Shown: positions 1-7,381 of the stretch, piece after piece | Numbering within the stretch: position 1 is the stretch's first letter | Layout of the letters: the number at the start of each line of letters is the position of its first letter | Assembly: GCA_041627475.1 (NCBI GenBank) | Contig: JBFKQZ010000031.1 | Coordinates: 1-18,553, forward strand | Length of the DNA: 18,553 nucleotides | Origin: JBFGFG01 sp041627475 | GTDB taxonomy: Bacteria > Actinomycetota > Nitriliruptoria > Nitriliruptorales > Nitriliruptoraceae | Direction: 5' to 3' | Notes under the pieces: model-generated | Databases searched by the model: none | Seen by the model: only the letters and a program-made list of their open reading frames with translations | What the model was told of the DNA's origin: nothing | Position numbers and translations under genes: made by a program

Positions 1-1797
1 CGGGTTGGCCTGCAGCTCGAGCAGCTCCGCCTGGATGGTGAGGATCTCGAGCAGGTCGTCCAGACCCTGCTTCGTCATGGCCGAGACCTCGACCATCGGC
101 GTCTCACCGCCGTAGTCCTCGGCGACGAGCTCGTGCTCGGTCAGCTGCCCCTTGACCTTGTCCGGGTTGGCGCCCTCGACGTCCATCTTGTTGATGGCGA
201 CGACGATGGGCACCTCGGCGGCCTGGGCGTGCTGGATGGCCTCGACCGTCTGCGGCATGACGCCGTCGTTGGCGGCCACCACGAGGATGACGACGTCGGT
301 GACGTCGGCCCCACGGGCACGCATGGCGGTGAACGCCTCGTGGCCCGGGGTGTCGATGAACGTGATCGTCTTGCCCTCGTGGCTGACCTGGTAGGCGCCG
401 ATGTGCTGGGTGATGCCGCCGGCCTCGCCGGAGACGACGTCGGACTCGCGGATCGAGTCGAGCAGCAGCGTCTTGCCGTGGTCGACGTGCCCCATGATCG
501 TGACGACCGGGGGCCGCGGCTCGAGGTCCTCGGGGTCGTCCTCGTCCTCGATGCCGAACTCGACCTCCTCGTCGGAGAGGAAGTAGATCTCGACGCCGAG
601 CTCGACACCCAGGATCTCGACGGTGTCGTCGGGCAGCGACTGCTGCACCGTCGCCATCTCGCCCATGTCGAAGAGCTTCTTCACGACGGCCGCGCCGGAC
701 ACACCGAGCTTGTCGGCGAGCTCGCCGACGGTGATGCCGGACAGGACCTCGACGCGGTCGATGCCCGCGACCTGCTCCTCGATCGGGACGTCCCGACGCA
801 GGCCGCCGCGCTGGACCTCCTGCTCCTCGGGCGTGGTCTTGCGGTGCCGACGGCTCTTGCCGGTCCGCGACGGCGGACCGCCGCCCGGCGCGTTGGGGCC
901 ACCCTGCTTCGGGCCGCCACCGGGCGCGTTCGGACCACCCGGGGCCGGCTTGGGGCCGCCCGGGACCTTGCCGCGGTACGGCGAGTTGCCGCGACCGCGA
1001 CCACCGCCGCCGCCACCGCCGCCGGCGCCGGGTCCACCCCGACGGGCGGCCGGACGCTGCGGGCGCTCCTCGGCCTTCTTGATCGGCTTGGGGATGCTGC
1101 GGCGACCCGAACCCTCCTGCGGGAGGTTCGACTCGACCTTGCGGCGCGGCGTCACGCCCTCACCGGTGACGGTCGGGGGTGCCTTCGCCACGTTCGGACG
1201 CAGCGGTGCCTCGCCCTTCTTGATCTTGGGCGGCGGGGCGCCGGGCATGCGCCGGGCGCCACCCGTGGCGCCGTCGCCCTTGGCTGCGGGCGCGGTCGAC
1301 TGGGTGTCCTCGGTGGACTCGGTGCCAGCCGCGGGCTGGCTGCCCGACGGACGCATCGGCGTGGCCTTCTTCGGCGTCGCGGCCTGCTTGGCCGCGGCGT
1401 CGTCGCCGTCGTCGTCACCGTCGTCGTCGGCACCGGCGTCCGACGACGTCACCTGCGCAGCGGCGGCTGCGGCCTCGGCCGCCTCCTGCTCCTCCTGCTG
1501 CTTGCGCAGGTGCGGCGGGAGGACCTTCTTGGCCTTGCCGGATGCAGGCTTCTTGACCTCCATCTGCTTGTAGCGCTCGAGCTCCTCCTGCTCCTTGCGC
1601 CGGGCCTCCTCCTCGGCCTTCTTGCGCTCCTCGGCCGTCGTGCCGAGGGCCTCCTTGAAGCGCAGGGCATCACCAGCCAGCACCGACGACGAGGCGGTCG
1701 TCGCTGCGATCCCGAGCTCGTCGAGCCGGCGCAGGACCTCCTTGGTCTCGAGACCGGTCTGCTTTGCGAGCTCGTACACGCGGACCTTGTTGCTCAC
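1..1797 (-). CDS. infB: Translation initiation factor IF-2 (3' end beyond the window)
   Basis: IF-2 is the GTPase that brings initiator tRNA to the 30S subunit and promotes subunit joining. The window holds residues 1-599; the C-terminal domains run off the left edge. The chosen GTG start (1795-1797) follows an AGGAG ribosome site and gives the typical N-terminus VSNKVRVYELAKQTG. Residues about 1-50 are the N-terminal helix domain. A charged, coiled-coil-like Glu/Lys/Arg stretch follows, then a long Ala/Pro/Gly/Arg linker with a poly-Gly run and a duplicated GGPNAPGGGP element. The IF2_N domain lies around residues 335-410. The GTPase domain begins near residue 436 with GHVDHGKT (469-492), followed by DTPGH and NKMD. 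It is the last gene of the rimP-nusA-ylxR-infB operon. The long linker is normal for actinobacterial IF-2. Identity is certain. Confidence 0.98.
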   Translation of the reverse strand, partial: MSNKVRVYELAKQTGLETKEVLRRLDELGIAATTASSSVLAGDALRFKEALGTTAEERKKAEEEARRKEQEELERYKQMEVKKPASGKAKKVLPPHLRKQQEEQEAAEAAAAAAQVTSSDAGADDDGDDDGDDAAAKQAATPKKATPMRPSGSQPAAGTESTEDTQSTAPAAKGDGATGGARRMPGAPPPKIKKGEAPLRPNVAKAPPTVTGEGVTPRRKVESNLPQEGSGRRSIPKPIKKAEERPQRPAARRGGPGAGGGGGGGGRGRGNSPYRGKVPGGPKPAPGGPNAPGGGPKQGGPNAPGGGPPSRTGKSRRHRKTTPEEQEVQRGGLRRDVPIEEQVAGIDRVEVLSGITVGELADKLGVSGAAVVKKLFDMGEMATVQQSLPDDTVEILGVELGVEIYFLSDEEVEFGIEDEDDPEDLEPRPPVVTIMGHVDHGKTLLLDSIRESDVVSGEAGGITQHIGAYQVSHEGKTITFIDTPGHEAFTAMRARGADVTDVVILVVAANDGVMPQTVEAIQHAQAAEVPIVVAINKMDVEGANPDKVKGQLTEHELVAEDYGGETPMVEVSAMTKQGLDDLLEILTIQAELLELQANP

Positions 1798-1820
1798 GCG
1801 GTGCTACTCCTCTGGTGGTG

Positions 1821-1843
1821 CTGGTCCGGGTGACCCGGACCGG
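1821..1843 (-). other. Hairpin in the ylxR-infB spacer
   Basis: A perfect 8-bp inverted repeat (GGTCCGGG, loop TGA, CCCGGACC; 1823-1841) can be extended by a wobble pair and one further pair to 1821-1843. It lies in the 55-nt gap between the ylxR stop and the infB start, a few bases upstream of the infB ribosome site. No T-tract follows. It could be a processing site, a weak attenuator or only a GC-rich coincidence; the sequence shows the fold but not the role. Confidence 0.4.
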
Positions 1844-1852
1844 CCGGGGCCG

Positions 1853-2173
1853 TCAGGCCGCCGGGGTCGTCCCCTGGTGGGGGGTCGCGGTCCGGTCGAG
1901 CTGGCGATGCAGCTCGGAGAGGACCGCGGTGATCCCGCTGGTCGCGGGGTCGTGCTGTTCTGCTGTGCGGAGCGCCCTTCGCAGCGTGTGCCCGTTCGTG
2001 CGCTCGATGTTCTCGATGCACTGCAGTTCGGGGCAGACGTACGCGCCGCGGCCGGGGAGGACGTGGTCCGGGTCGAGGCGGACCCCGTCGGGGGTCGCTG
2101 CGATCCGTACCAGGTCGGGCTTCTCCCGGGTGGTCCGGCAGCCGACGCAGGTGCGTCGGGGCGCTTCCTTCAC
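1853..2173 (-). CDS. ylxR: YlxR/RnpM family RNA-binding protein (DUF448)
   Basis: A 106-residue protein of the YlxR (DUF448) family, which is encoded between nusA and infB in many bacteria. The Bacillus homologue has been described as an RNA-binding modulator of RNase P (RnpM). Visible hallmarks are an N-terminal CVGC pair (residues 9-12), the family signature GRGAYVC (residues 41-47) and a further Cys. These Cys pairs occur in many actinobacterial members. The start is GTG at 2171-2173, with AGGAG about 10 nt upstream. The gene lies 35 nt after nusA and 55 nt before infB, in the same direction. The C-terminal 30 residues are polar and unlike any motif I know. Confidence 0.93.
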   Translation of the reverse strand: MKEAPRRTCVGCRTTREKPDLVRIAATPDGVRLDPDHVLPGRGAYVCPELQCIENIERTNGHTLRRALRTAEQHDPATSGITAVLSELHRQLDRTATPHQGTTPAA

Positions 2174-2208
2174 GGGCAGGGTACTCCTGATGGTCGGGGG
2201 GGGTGTGC

Positions 2209-3351
2209 TCAGGCCTCGTCCTCGTCGGACTCCATGGCCTCCTGGCGGGCGCTCTCGGTGGCCTCGAGCGCCTCCTGGATGGCCTTCTCGCCCTCCTCGG
2301 AGAGCGGGTTGCCGAACTCGTCGATGAGGCCGTCCTCGAAGGCCTTCTGGAAGGCCTCCTGCTCGTCCTCGAACTGGGTGCGGGACTTGATGTCGATGCG
2401 CCAGCCGGTCAGTCGCGCCGCGAGACGGGCGTTCTGCCCCTCACGGCCGATCGCCAGCGACAGCATGTGGTCGGGGACGATCACCATCGCGGTGGCGTCG
2501 TCCGGGTAGAGGTAGACGTCCTCGACCTTGGCCGGGGACAGCGCGTTGGCGACGAGCTCCTCTGGCTCGTCCGACCAACGGATGATGTCGATGCGCTCGG
2601 ACTCGTTGTTGTGCAGCTCGCGCTGGATGGCCTTGGCGCGGGAGCCCTGCGGCCCGACGCAGGCGCCGACGGGGTCGACGTCCTTGTCGTGGCTCATGAC
2701 GGCGACCTTGGAGCGGTAGCCGGCCTCGCGGGCGATCGCCTTGATCTCGACGATGCCCTGCTCGATCTCGGGGACCTCGAGGCTGAACAGCGCGGCCACC
2801 AGGCCCGGGTGGGTGCGGGAGGTGACGATCTGCGAGCCGCGCAGCTGACGACGCACCTCGATCACGAGCGCGCGGGTGTGCGCACCGTGGTCGAGCCGCT
2901 CGTTGGGGATCTGCTCGCTGTAGGGCAGCAGCGCCTCGGTCCGGCCCAGCTCGATCAGGGTCGCGTTGCCCTGCTGGCTGATCGTGCCGGCGACGATGTC
3001 GCCCTCGCGGCCGACGAACTCGCCGTAGGTGGCCTCGCGCTCGGCCTCGCGCAGCCGCTGCATCAGCACCTGCTTCGCGGTCTGCGCCACGATGCGGCCG
3101 AAGTCCTTCGGCTCCTCCTGCCACTCGCTGACGATGTTGCCCTCGTCGTCGAGCTCCTGGGCGAAGACTGTGATCTCGCCGGTGGAGCGGTCGACCACGA
3201 CCCGGGCCTCGTCGGCCGTCGCGTCCTTGGAGCGCTTGTAGGAGCTGGCCAGGGCGGCCTCGAGCGCCTCGACGACCGTGATGAAGTCCAGGGACTTCTC
3301 ACGCTCGATCACGCGCAGCGCGTCGATGTCGATCTTCATCGGCTTCGCCAT
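2209..3351 (-). CDS. nusA: Transcription termination/antitermination factor NusA
   Basis: NusA binds RNA polymerase and nascent RNA and modulates pausing, termination and antitermination. The 380-residue protein shows the N-terminal polymerase-binding domain (about 1-110), an S1 domain (about 112-180), KH1 with a GPQG loop at 233-236 and KH2 with GREG at 302-305. A short acidic C-terminal tail follows. There are no gamma-proteobacterial AR repeats, as usual for actinobacteria, but the acidic tail is longer than in many relatives. ATG at 3349-3351 is chosen because GGAGGAG lies 6 nt upstream; a second Met at residue 5 (MKIDIDALRV) is the start used by many homologues and cannot be excluded. 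rimP ends 19 nt upstream, so the two are probably cotranscribed. Confidence 0.98.
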   Translation of the reverse strand: MAKPMKIDIDALRVIEREKSLDFITVVEALEAALASSYKRSKDATADEARVVVDRSTGEITVFAQELDDEGNIVSEWQEEPKDFGRIVAQTAKQVLMQRLREAEREATYGEFVGREGDIVAGTISQQGNATLIELGRTEALLPYSEQIPNERLDHGAHTRALVIEVRRQLRGSQIVTSRTHPGLVAALFSLEVPEIEQGIVEIKAIAREAGYRSKVAVMSHDKDVDPVGACVGPQGSRAKAIQRELHNNESERIDIIRWSDEPEELVANALSPAKVEDVYLYPDDATAMVIVPDHMLSLAIGREGQNARLAARLTGWRIDIKSRTQFEDEQEAFQKAFEDGLIDEFGNPLSEEGEKAIQEALEATESARQEAMESDEDEA

Positions 3352-3370
3352 CAGGCACTCCTCCAGTTGG

Positions 3371-3847
3371 TCACCACGGCAGCACGACCTTCCCGTGGTC
3401 CACGTCGTCGTGGGGGACGACGACCGTGTCCTTGCCGACCGTGAGGGTGAGACCGTCCTCGTCGACGGCCTCGAGCGTGCCGGTCAGCTCGCCCTTCTCA
3501 CCACGGTCGATCGCGTCGCGGTTGCGGACGACGCGGACGTCCCGACCGATGTTGCGCCGGAAGGCCTGCTGCGTGCGCAGCGGTCGGTCGACGCCGGGCG
3601 AGCTCACCTCGAGGGTGTACTTGCCGTCGATCAGGTCGTCCTCGTCGAGCCGGTCACCGATCGTGCGTGACAGGTCGGCGATCAGGTCGAGGTCGAGGCC
3701 GTCGTCCTTGTCGCCGACGACGGCGACGACCCGCGAACCACGGGCGCCACGGACCTCCACCTCGACCAGCTCGACGTCGTGCTCGTCCAGCACCGGACCC
3801 ACCACGGCGCGGATGCGCGTGGCGAGCTCGTCGTTGCTGGGTGGCAC
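3371..3847 (-). CDS. rimP: Ribosome maturation factor RimP
   Basis: RimP assists maturation of the 30S subunit. The 158-residue product has the two-domain RimP pattern: an N-terminal alpha/beta domain ending in LEVSSPGVDRPLR, and a C-terminal SH3-like domain ending near VVPHDDVDHGKVVLPW. The frame is open for 30 more codons upstream to 3937. That extension runs through a strong hairpin and has no homologous look, so I chose GTG at 3845-3847, which follows an AGGA element with about 8 nt spacing. RimP opens the rimP-nusA-ylxR-infB operon. In many actinobacteria proS lies nearby; here the upstream neighbour is an antiporter. Confidence 0.95.
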   Translation of the reverse strand: MPPSNDELATRIRAVVGPVLDEHDVELVEVEVRGARGSRVVAVVGDKDDGLDLDLIADLSRTIGDRLDEDDLIDGKYTLEVSSPGVDRPLRTQQAFRRNIGRDVRVVRNRDAIDRGEKGELTGTLEAVDEDGLTLTVGKDTVVVPHDDVDHGKVVLPW

Positions 3848-3871
3848 GGTCGTGGTTCCTGTGACGCGAAG

Positions 3872-3896
3872 CGGCCGGCCCCATCGGGGCCGGCCG
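3872..3896 (-). terminator. Strong hairpin between antiporter and rimP
   Basis: A perfect 11-bp inverted repeat (CGGCCGGCCCC, loop ATC, GGGGCCGGCCG) lies 50 nt past the antiporter stop and 24 nt before the rimP start. A T-tract is lacking, as is common for intrinsic terminators of GC-rich actinobacteria. It probably ends the antiporter transcript and separates it from the rimP operon. It could instead be part of a rimP leader. Confidence 0.5.
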
Positions 3897-3946
3897 ACAC
3901 GAAGTGTGGCGGTCGGTTGTCTGCACCAGTGGTGCATCGGGGGAGG

Positions 3947-5995
3947 CTACCGGCGGGGGCGGCCGGCCGCGACCGTCGGTCCGCGTGTCGCACGCTCCTG
4001 CCCCCGCTCCCCCGCCACGCTGCCGGCCTCGCCCAGTTCGGCGGCGGCCCGAGCACCACGGGCGAGCGCGACCAGCGTGGACGCGCCGGCCGGGACGGCG
4101 CGCGCCGCGCCGCTGCCGAGGGCCCGGAGACTGCGTGCATCGGCGAGGCTGGGCAGGACGACGAGGTCCCCCGGCCGTGCCGCGGCCGCGACCACCGCCG
4201 CACGCGAGCCCTGCACGACGCTCGGCGCGACGCCGACCTCCCGCACCACGAGGGCCGCGACGGCCGGGTCGTCGTAGGTCGTCACCACCTCGACCGGGGC
4301 GCGACGCCGCCGTGCGAGGACCGTCGCGGCACGCAGGCCGAGGGCGACCGCGGCGTGCCCGCGTGTGCGCACGAGGCTGCCGTCGAGGACGACCAGCACC
4401 CGCTCGGTGGCCTCGGCGCCGTGGTGCACGAGCAGCGTCGGGACCTCGACGGCGTCGAGGACCAGGTCGGCGATCCCGCCGAGCCGGGTCGTCCGGCCGA
4501 GCCCGCGCCAGCCCAGGACCAGCAGGGAGCCGTCGACCTCGGCGCAGGCGTGGGTGATGCCGGCCGACGCGGTCGTGTCGACCCGCAGGGTGGGCAGGGC
4601 CTCGGCCCCGTCGGCCTGGGCGAGCCGCACGGCGTCGGCGAGCAGCCCGCGCTGGGCAGCGATCGTCTCGGGTGCGGCCCCGGTCGGTGCGACGACCACG
4701 GGGACGACGACGCCCCCGTCGGCGGCGGCGAAGCCGGCAGCGAGCGTGAGCAGGTCGGCTGTTGAGGCCGGGTTGGCGACCGGCACCACGACACAGCGAC
4801 CGAGCGCGCGCCCCCCGCTGTCCGGCGCCAGCCGCTGTGCGACGCGGCCGGCGACCAGCGAGGCCACGACGCAGGTGACGAGGACCACGAGCACGACGGC
4901 GTCCAGCACGCCGTCGCCGAGGATCCCGGCCTCCAGCCCCACGACGACCGCGGCGAGCGTCGCCGCGGCCTGGGCGTTGGAGAGCGCGAACATCGCACCG
5001 ACCTCGGTGGCGTCGGCGCGGTCGAGTCGACCTGCGGCGAGGCTGGCGAGGAACTTGCCGGTGATCGCCGTGGCCGTGAAGGCCAGGCCCCAGACGAGGG
5101 TGCGCGGCTCCAGCAGGACCCGGACGTCGACGAGCATCCCGGTCGCGACGAGGAACAGCGGCACGAGCAGCGTGCTGCCGAGCAGCTCGACGCGCTCCAT
5201 GAGCGCACCCCCGTTGGGCACCGCCCGGTTCAGCGCGAGCCCTGCGAGGAAGGCGCCCACGATGGGCTCGATCCCGACGACCTCGGTGAGCCCGGCCACG
5301 ACGAACAGACAGAGCAGCACGAACAACAGGCGGAGCAGCGGGTCCTGGCCGGGGCCGGCGAAGAAGCGGCGCGCGAGCCGCGGCAGCCCCCAGAGCGTCC
5401 CGACCACGAGCGCGGTGAAGGACGGCAGCAGCGTCAGCCAGAAGGCCGCCTCCAGCGCGCCGAGGTGCGCCCGCACCACGACGGCGAGGACGAGCAGGGC
5501 AGCCGTGTCCGTGATGATCGTGGCCCCGACGGTCGTCGCCACCGCGCGGTGCCCGGCGGTCCCCACCGCGCGGAACTGGGGGTAGGCCAGCAGCGTGTGC
5601 GAGGACCAGCACGAACCCAGCAGGACGCTGGCCAGCGGCGAGAACCCGAGCGCCAGCGCGACGGCGATGCCCAGCCCGAGCGGGAGCAGGAACGTCAGGA
5701 CACCGAAGCGCAGGGACGCCGCCCGGTTGGCGACGAAGTCGTCGAGGTCCAGCTCGAGGCCGGCGAGGAACATGAGGTAGAGCAGACCGGCACCGCCGAG
5801 GAGCGCGACGGCCCCCTCCCGCTGGAGCACACCGAGGCCGGCCGGGCCGACGGCCGTGCCGAGCAGCAGGAGCACGACGAGGTCGGGGACCCGCAGCCGA
5901 CGGGCGACCAGGGGCGCCACGAGGACGACGGCCAGGAGGACCGTGAAGACGGTCGCGGCCCCGTGGAGGGGGACCGACGGGACGACGAACGACAT
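3947..5995 (-). CDS. CPA2-family cation/proton antiporter with C-terminal UspA-like region
   Basis: An integral membrane monovalent cation/proton exchanger (682 residues). Residues about 1-390 hold about a dozen hydrophobic segments with family-like motifs: LMFLAGLELDLDDF, SHTLLAYPQFRAVG, TIITDTAALLVLA and GIEPIVGAFLAGLALN. Residues about 400-640 form a soluble, Val/Ala-rich alpha/beta region resembling universal stress protein domains, with a Rossmann-like VLVVLDGS strand-loop. The tail is basic. The frame opens at GTG 6010, but ATG at 5993-5995 has AGAAGG 5 nt upstream and is preferred. The ion (Na+, K+ or other) cannot be read from sequence. The gene stands alone: hairpins lie on both sides, and it is not a usual member of the surrounding conserved cluster, so it was probably inserted there. 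Confidence 0.88.
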   Translation of the reverse strand: MSFVVPSVPLHGAATVFTVLLAVVLVAPLVARRLRVPDLVVLLLLGTAVGPAGLGVLQREGAVALLGGAGLLYLMFLAGLELDLDDFVANRAASLRFGVLTFLLPLGLGIAVALALGFSPLASVLLGSCWSSHTLLAYPQFRAVGTAGHRAVATTVGATIITDTAALLVLAVVVRAHLGALEAAFWLTLLPSFTALVVGTLWGLPRLARRFFAGPGQDPLLRLLFVLLCLFVVAGLTEVVGIEPIVGAFLAGLALNRAVPNGGALMERVELLGSTLLVPLFLVATGMLVDVRVLLEPRTLVWGLAFTATAITGKFLASLAAGRLDRADATEVGAMFALSNAQAAATLAAVVVGLEAGILGDGVLDAVVLVVLVTCVVASLVAGRVAQRLAPDSGGRALGRCVVVPVANPASTADLLTLAAGFAAADGGVVVPVVVAPTGAAPETIAAQRGLLADAVRLAQADGAEALPTLRVDTTASAGITHACAEVDGSLLVLGWRGLGRTTRLGGIADLVLDAVEVPTLLVHHGAEATERVLVVLDGSLVRTRGHAAVALGLRAATVLARRRRAPVEVVTTYDDPAVAALVVREVGVAPSVVQGSRAAVVAAAARPGDLVVLPSLADARSLRALGSGAARAVPAGASTLVALARGARAAAELGEAGSVAGERGQERATRGPTVAAGRPRR

Positions 5996-6006
5996 GCCGA
6001 CCTTCT

Positions 6007-6048
6007 GCACCCGTGGTGCGGATCCCGAAGAGGGATCGCGGGAAGGTA
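6007..6048 (-). promoter_or_regulatory. Antiporter leader: candidate -10 box and two small hairpins
   Basis: Reading the minus strand, a TACCTT hexamer (6048 to 6043) fits the TANNNT -10 consensus. It is followed by two short hairpins: GATCCC-TCTTC-GGGATC (6021-6037) and GCACC-ACG-GGTGC (6007-6019), the latter ending beside the AGAAGG ribosome site. No clear -35 is visible. The hairpins may only shield the ribosome site; I do not recognise a known riboswitch. Confidence 0.3.
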
Positions 6049-6057
6049 CAGCCGGAT

Positions 6058-6120
6058 CAGGCGTGCAGCACCGTCACGCCGCAGGCGTGCAGGACCGTCA
6101 CGCCTCAGGCGTGCAGGACC
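6058..6120 (-). repeat. 24-nt tandem repeat carrying the ispG stop codon
   Basis: Two full 24-nt copies (6058-6081 and 6082-6105, 22 of 24 identical) and a 15-nt partial copy (6106-6120) run through the 3' end of ispG. On the minus strand each unit is eight codons, so all copies stay in the ispG frame. They read VLHA-stop, VLHA-Cys and VLHA-stop. Each junction forms a perfect 6-3-6 hairpin, CACGCC TGA GGCGTG (6099-6113; second at 6075-6089 with TGC in the loop), separated by 9-nt spacers. The genuine ispG stop TGA (6105-6107) is the loop of the first hairpin. Confidence 0.9.
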
Positions 6121-7280
6121 TCCGGCTTGCCCTCGCCACGCTCGGCGCGGATCTCGTCCTGGAGCTCCTTGGCGAAGTGCACCAGCGCCTCGACGATGTC
6201 CGCCTCCTGGACGGTCGCGATGCGCTCTCCCTTGCGGAAGATCTCGCCCTTGCCGTTGCCCGACGCGACGCCGATGTCGGCCTCGCGGGCCTCACCCGGC
6301 CCGTTGACGATGCAACCCATCACCGCGACACGCATCGGGGCGTCGATCTCGCCCTCGAGCCCCTTCTGGACCTCCTCGGCGAGGCTCCACACGTCGACCT
6401 GCGCGCGGCCGCAGGACGGGCACGACACCACGTCCAGCCCGCGCTGCCGCAGGTGCAGCGACTCGAGCATCAGGATGCCGGCCTTGACCTCCTCGATCGG
6501 GTCGGCCGACAGGCTGACCCGGATCGTGTCGCCGATGCCCTCGGCCAGCAGCGTCCCGATGCCGATCGCGGACTTCACGCTGCCCGTGTACTTCGGCCCC
6601 GCCTCGGTCACGCCGAGGTGCAGCGGGTAGTCGCACCGCTGCGCGAGCAGCCGGTAGGTCTGGATCATGACCCATGGGTCGGAGTGCTTGACCGAGATCT
6701 TGGTGTTGTAGAAGTCCACGTCCTCCAGCAGCCGGACCTCACGCAGGGCCGACTCGACCATCGCCTCGGGCGTCGGCCCGCCGAACTCCTCGAGGATCGA
6801 GTCCTCGAGGCTGCCCCCGTTGACGCCGATCCGGATCGCGACACCGCGCTCCTTGGCCATGTCGCCGATCAGCTTGACCTTCTCGTGCTTCTTGATGTTG
6901 CCGGGGTTGATGCGCAGCCCGGCGAGCCCGGCCTCGATCGCGGCGACTGCGTACTTCCACTGGAAGTGGATGTCGGCGATGACGGGGATCTGCGCGTGCT
7001 TGCCGATGTCGGCCAGCGCGTCGGCGTCCTCCTGCCGCGGCACGGCGACCCGCACGATGTCCGCACCGGCGGCCTGGACCATGGCGATGGCCTGCAGCGT
7101 GGTGTCGACCTCGTGCGTCTTCGTCACCGTCATGGTCTGCACGGTGATCGGGTGGTCCGAGCCGATGCCGATGGGGCCCAGCTGGACCTGTCGGGTCGTG
7201 CGGCGCTCGGGACCGGGCGACTCGAGCGTCGCCTCGGGGTCGGCTGCCAGGACGGGGAGGTCGATGCGATCCTCGGCCAC
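6105..7280 (-). CDS. ispG: 4-hydroxy-3-methylbut-2-en-1-yl diphosphate synthase (IspG/GcpE)
   Basis: IspG is the iron-sulfur enzyme that converts methylerythritol cyclodiphosphate to HMBPP, the next-to-last step of the MEP isoprenoid pathway, in the cytosol. The 391-residue product has the N-terminal TIM-barrel region (VQTMTVTKTHEVDTT, RINPGNI) and the C-terminal cluster domain. Cluster ligands are visible at Cys287, Cys290 (CPSCGRAQVD) and Cys323 with Glu330 (GCIVNGPGEA). The frame continues to 7376, but GTG at 7278-7280 with GAGGA 7 nt upstream gives the expected N-terminus. It is usually next to dxr and rseP in actinobacteria; here a plus-strand scramblase-like gene separates them. Its 3' end carries an unusual tandem repeat. 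Confidence 0.98.
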   Translation of the reverse strand: MAEDRIDLPVLAADPEATLESPGPERRTTRQVQLGPIGIGSDHPITVQTMTVTKTHEVDTTLQAIAMVQAAGADIVRVAVPRQEDADALADIGKHAQIPVIADIHFQWKYAVAAIEAGLAGLRINPGNIKKHEKVKLIGDMAKERGVAIRIGVNGGSLEDSILEEFGGPTPEAMVESALREVRLLEDVDFYNTKISVKHSDPWVMIQTYRLLAQRCDYPLHLGVTEAGPKYTGSVKSAIGIGTLLAEGIGDTIRVSLSADPIEEVKAGILMLESLHLRQRGLDVVSCPSCGRAQVDVWSLAEEVQKGLEGEIDAPMRVAVMGCIVNGPGEAREADIGVASGNGKGEIFRKGERIATVQEADIVEALVHFAKELQDEIRAERGEGKPEVLHA

Positions 7281-7313
7281 TGCGGGATCCTCAGGATGGG
7301 GGCTGGACTGCTG

Positions 7314-7322
7314 CGTAGGGTA
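7314..7322. promoter_or_regulatory. CGTAGGGTA motif in the ispG / DUF2510 divergent promoter region
   Basis: In the 101-bp gap between two divergent starts, CGTAGGGTA contains TAGGGT on the plus strand (7316-7321) and TACCCT on the minus strand (7322 to 7317). Both fit the TANNNT -10 consensus of actinobacterial housekeeping promoters. A start about 7 nt beyond each box would give leaders of roughly 50 nt (plus) and 30 nt (minus). No convincing -35 is seen. The same 9-mer recurs at 12210-12218. Confidence 0.45.
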
Positions 7323-7381
7323 GCTGTGACCGCCTCCCAGCCGGCCGGCCGAGGCCTCCGAACGCCGACAGGACACCGCAC

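Noticed and set aside
133..1833. 566-codon open frame antisense to infB
   Set aside because: Its protein is low-complexity Leu/Gly/Arg/Asp text mirroring infB codons; the minus strand encodes an unmistakable IF-2.
3848..3937. 30-residue N-terminal extension of RimP
   Set aside because: It would translate through a strong hairpin, has no homologous look, and a better GTG lies at 3847.
3654..5612. 652-codon minus-strand frame overlapping the antiporter
   Set aside because: It is Arg/Ala/Gly-rich shadow text in another frame of the antiporter, with no family features.
6075..6113. Selenocysteine insertion or programmed readthrough at the ispG TGA
   Set aside because: A Cys codon replaces TGA in the second copy, which is suggestive, but the stop lies in the hairpin loop rather than upstream of a SECIS-like stem, and IspG normally ends here.
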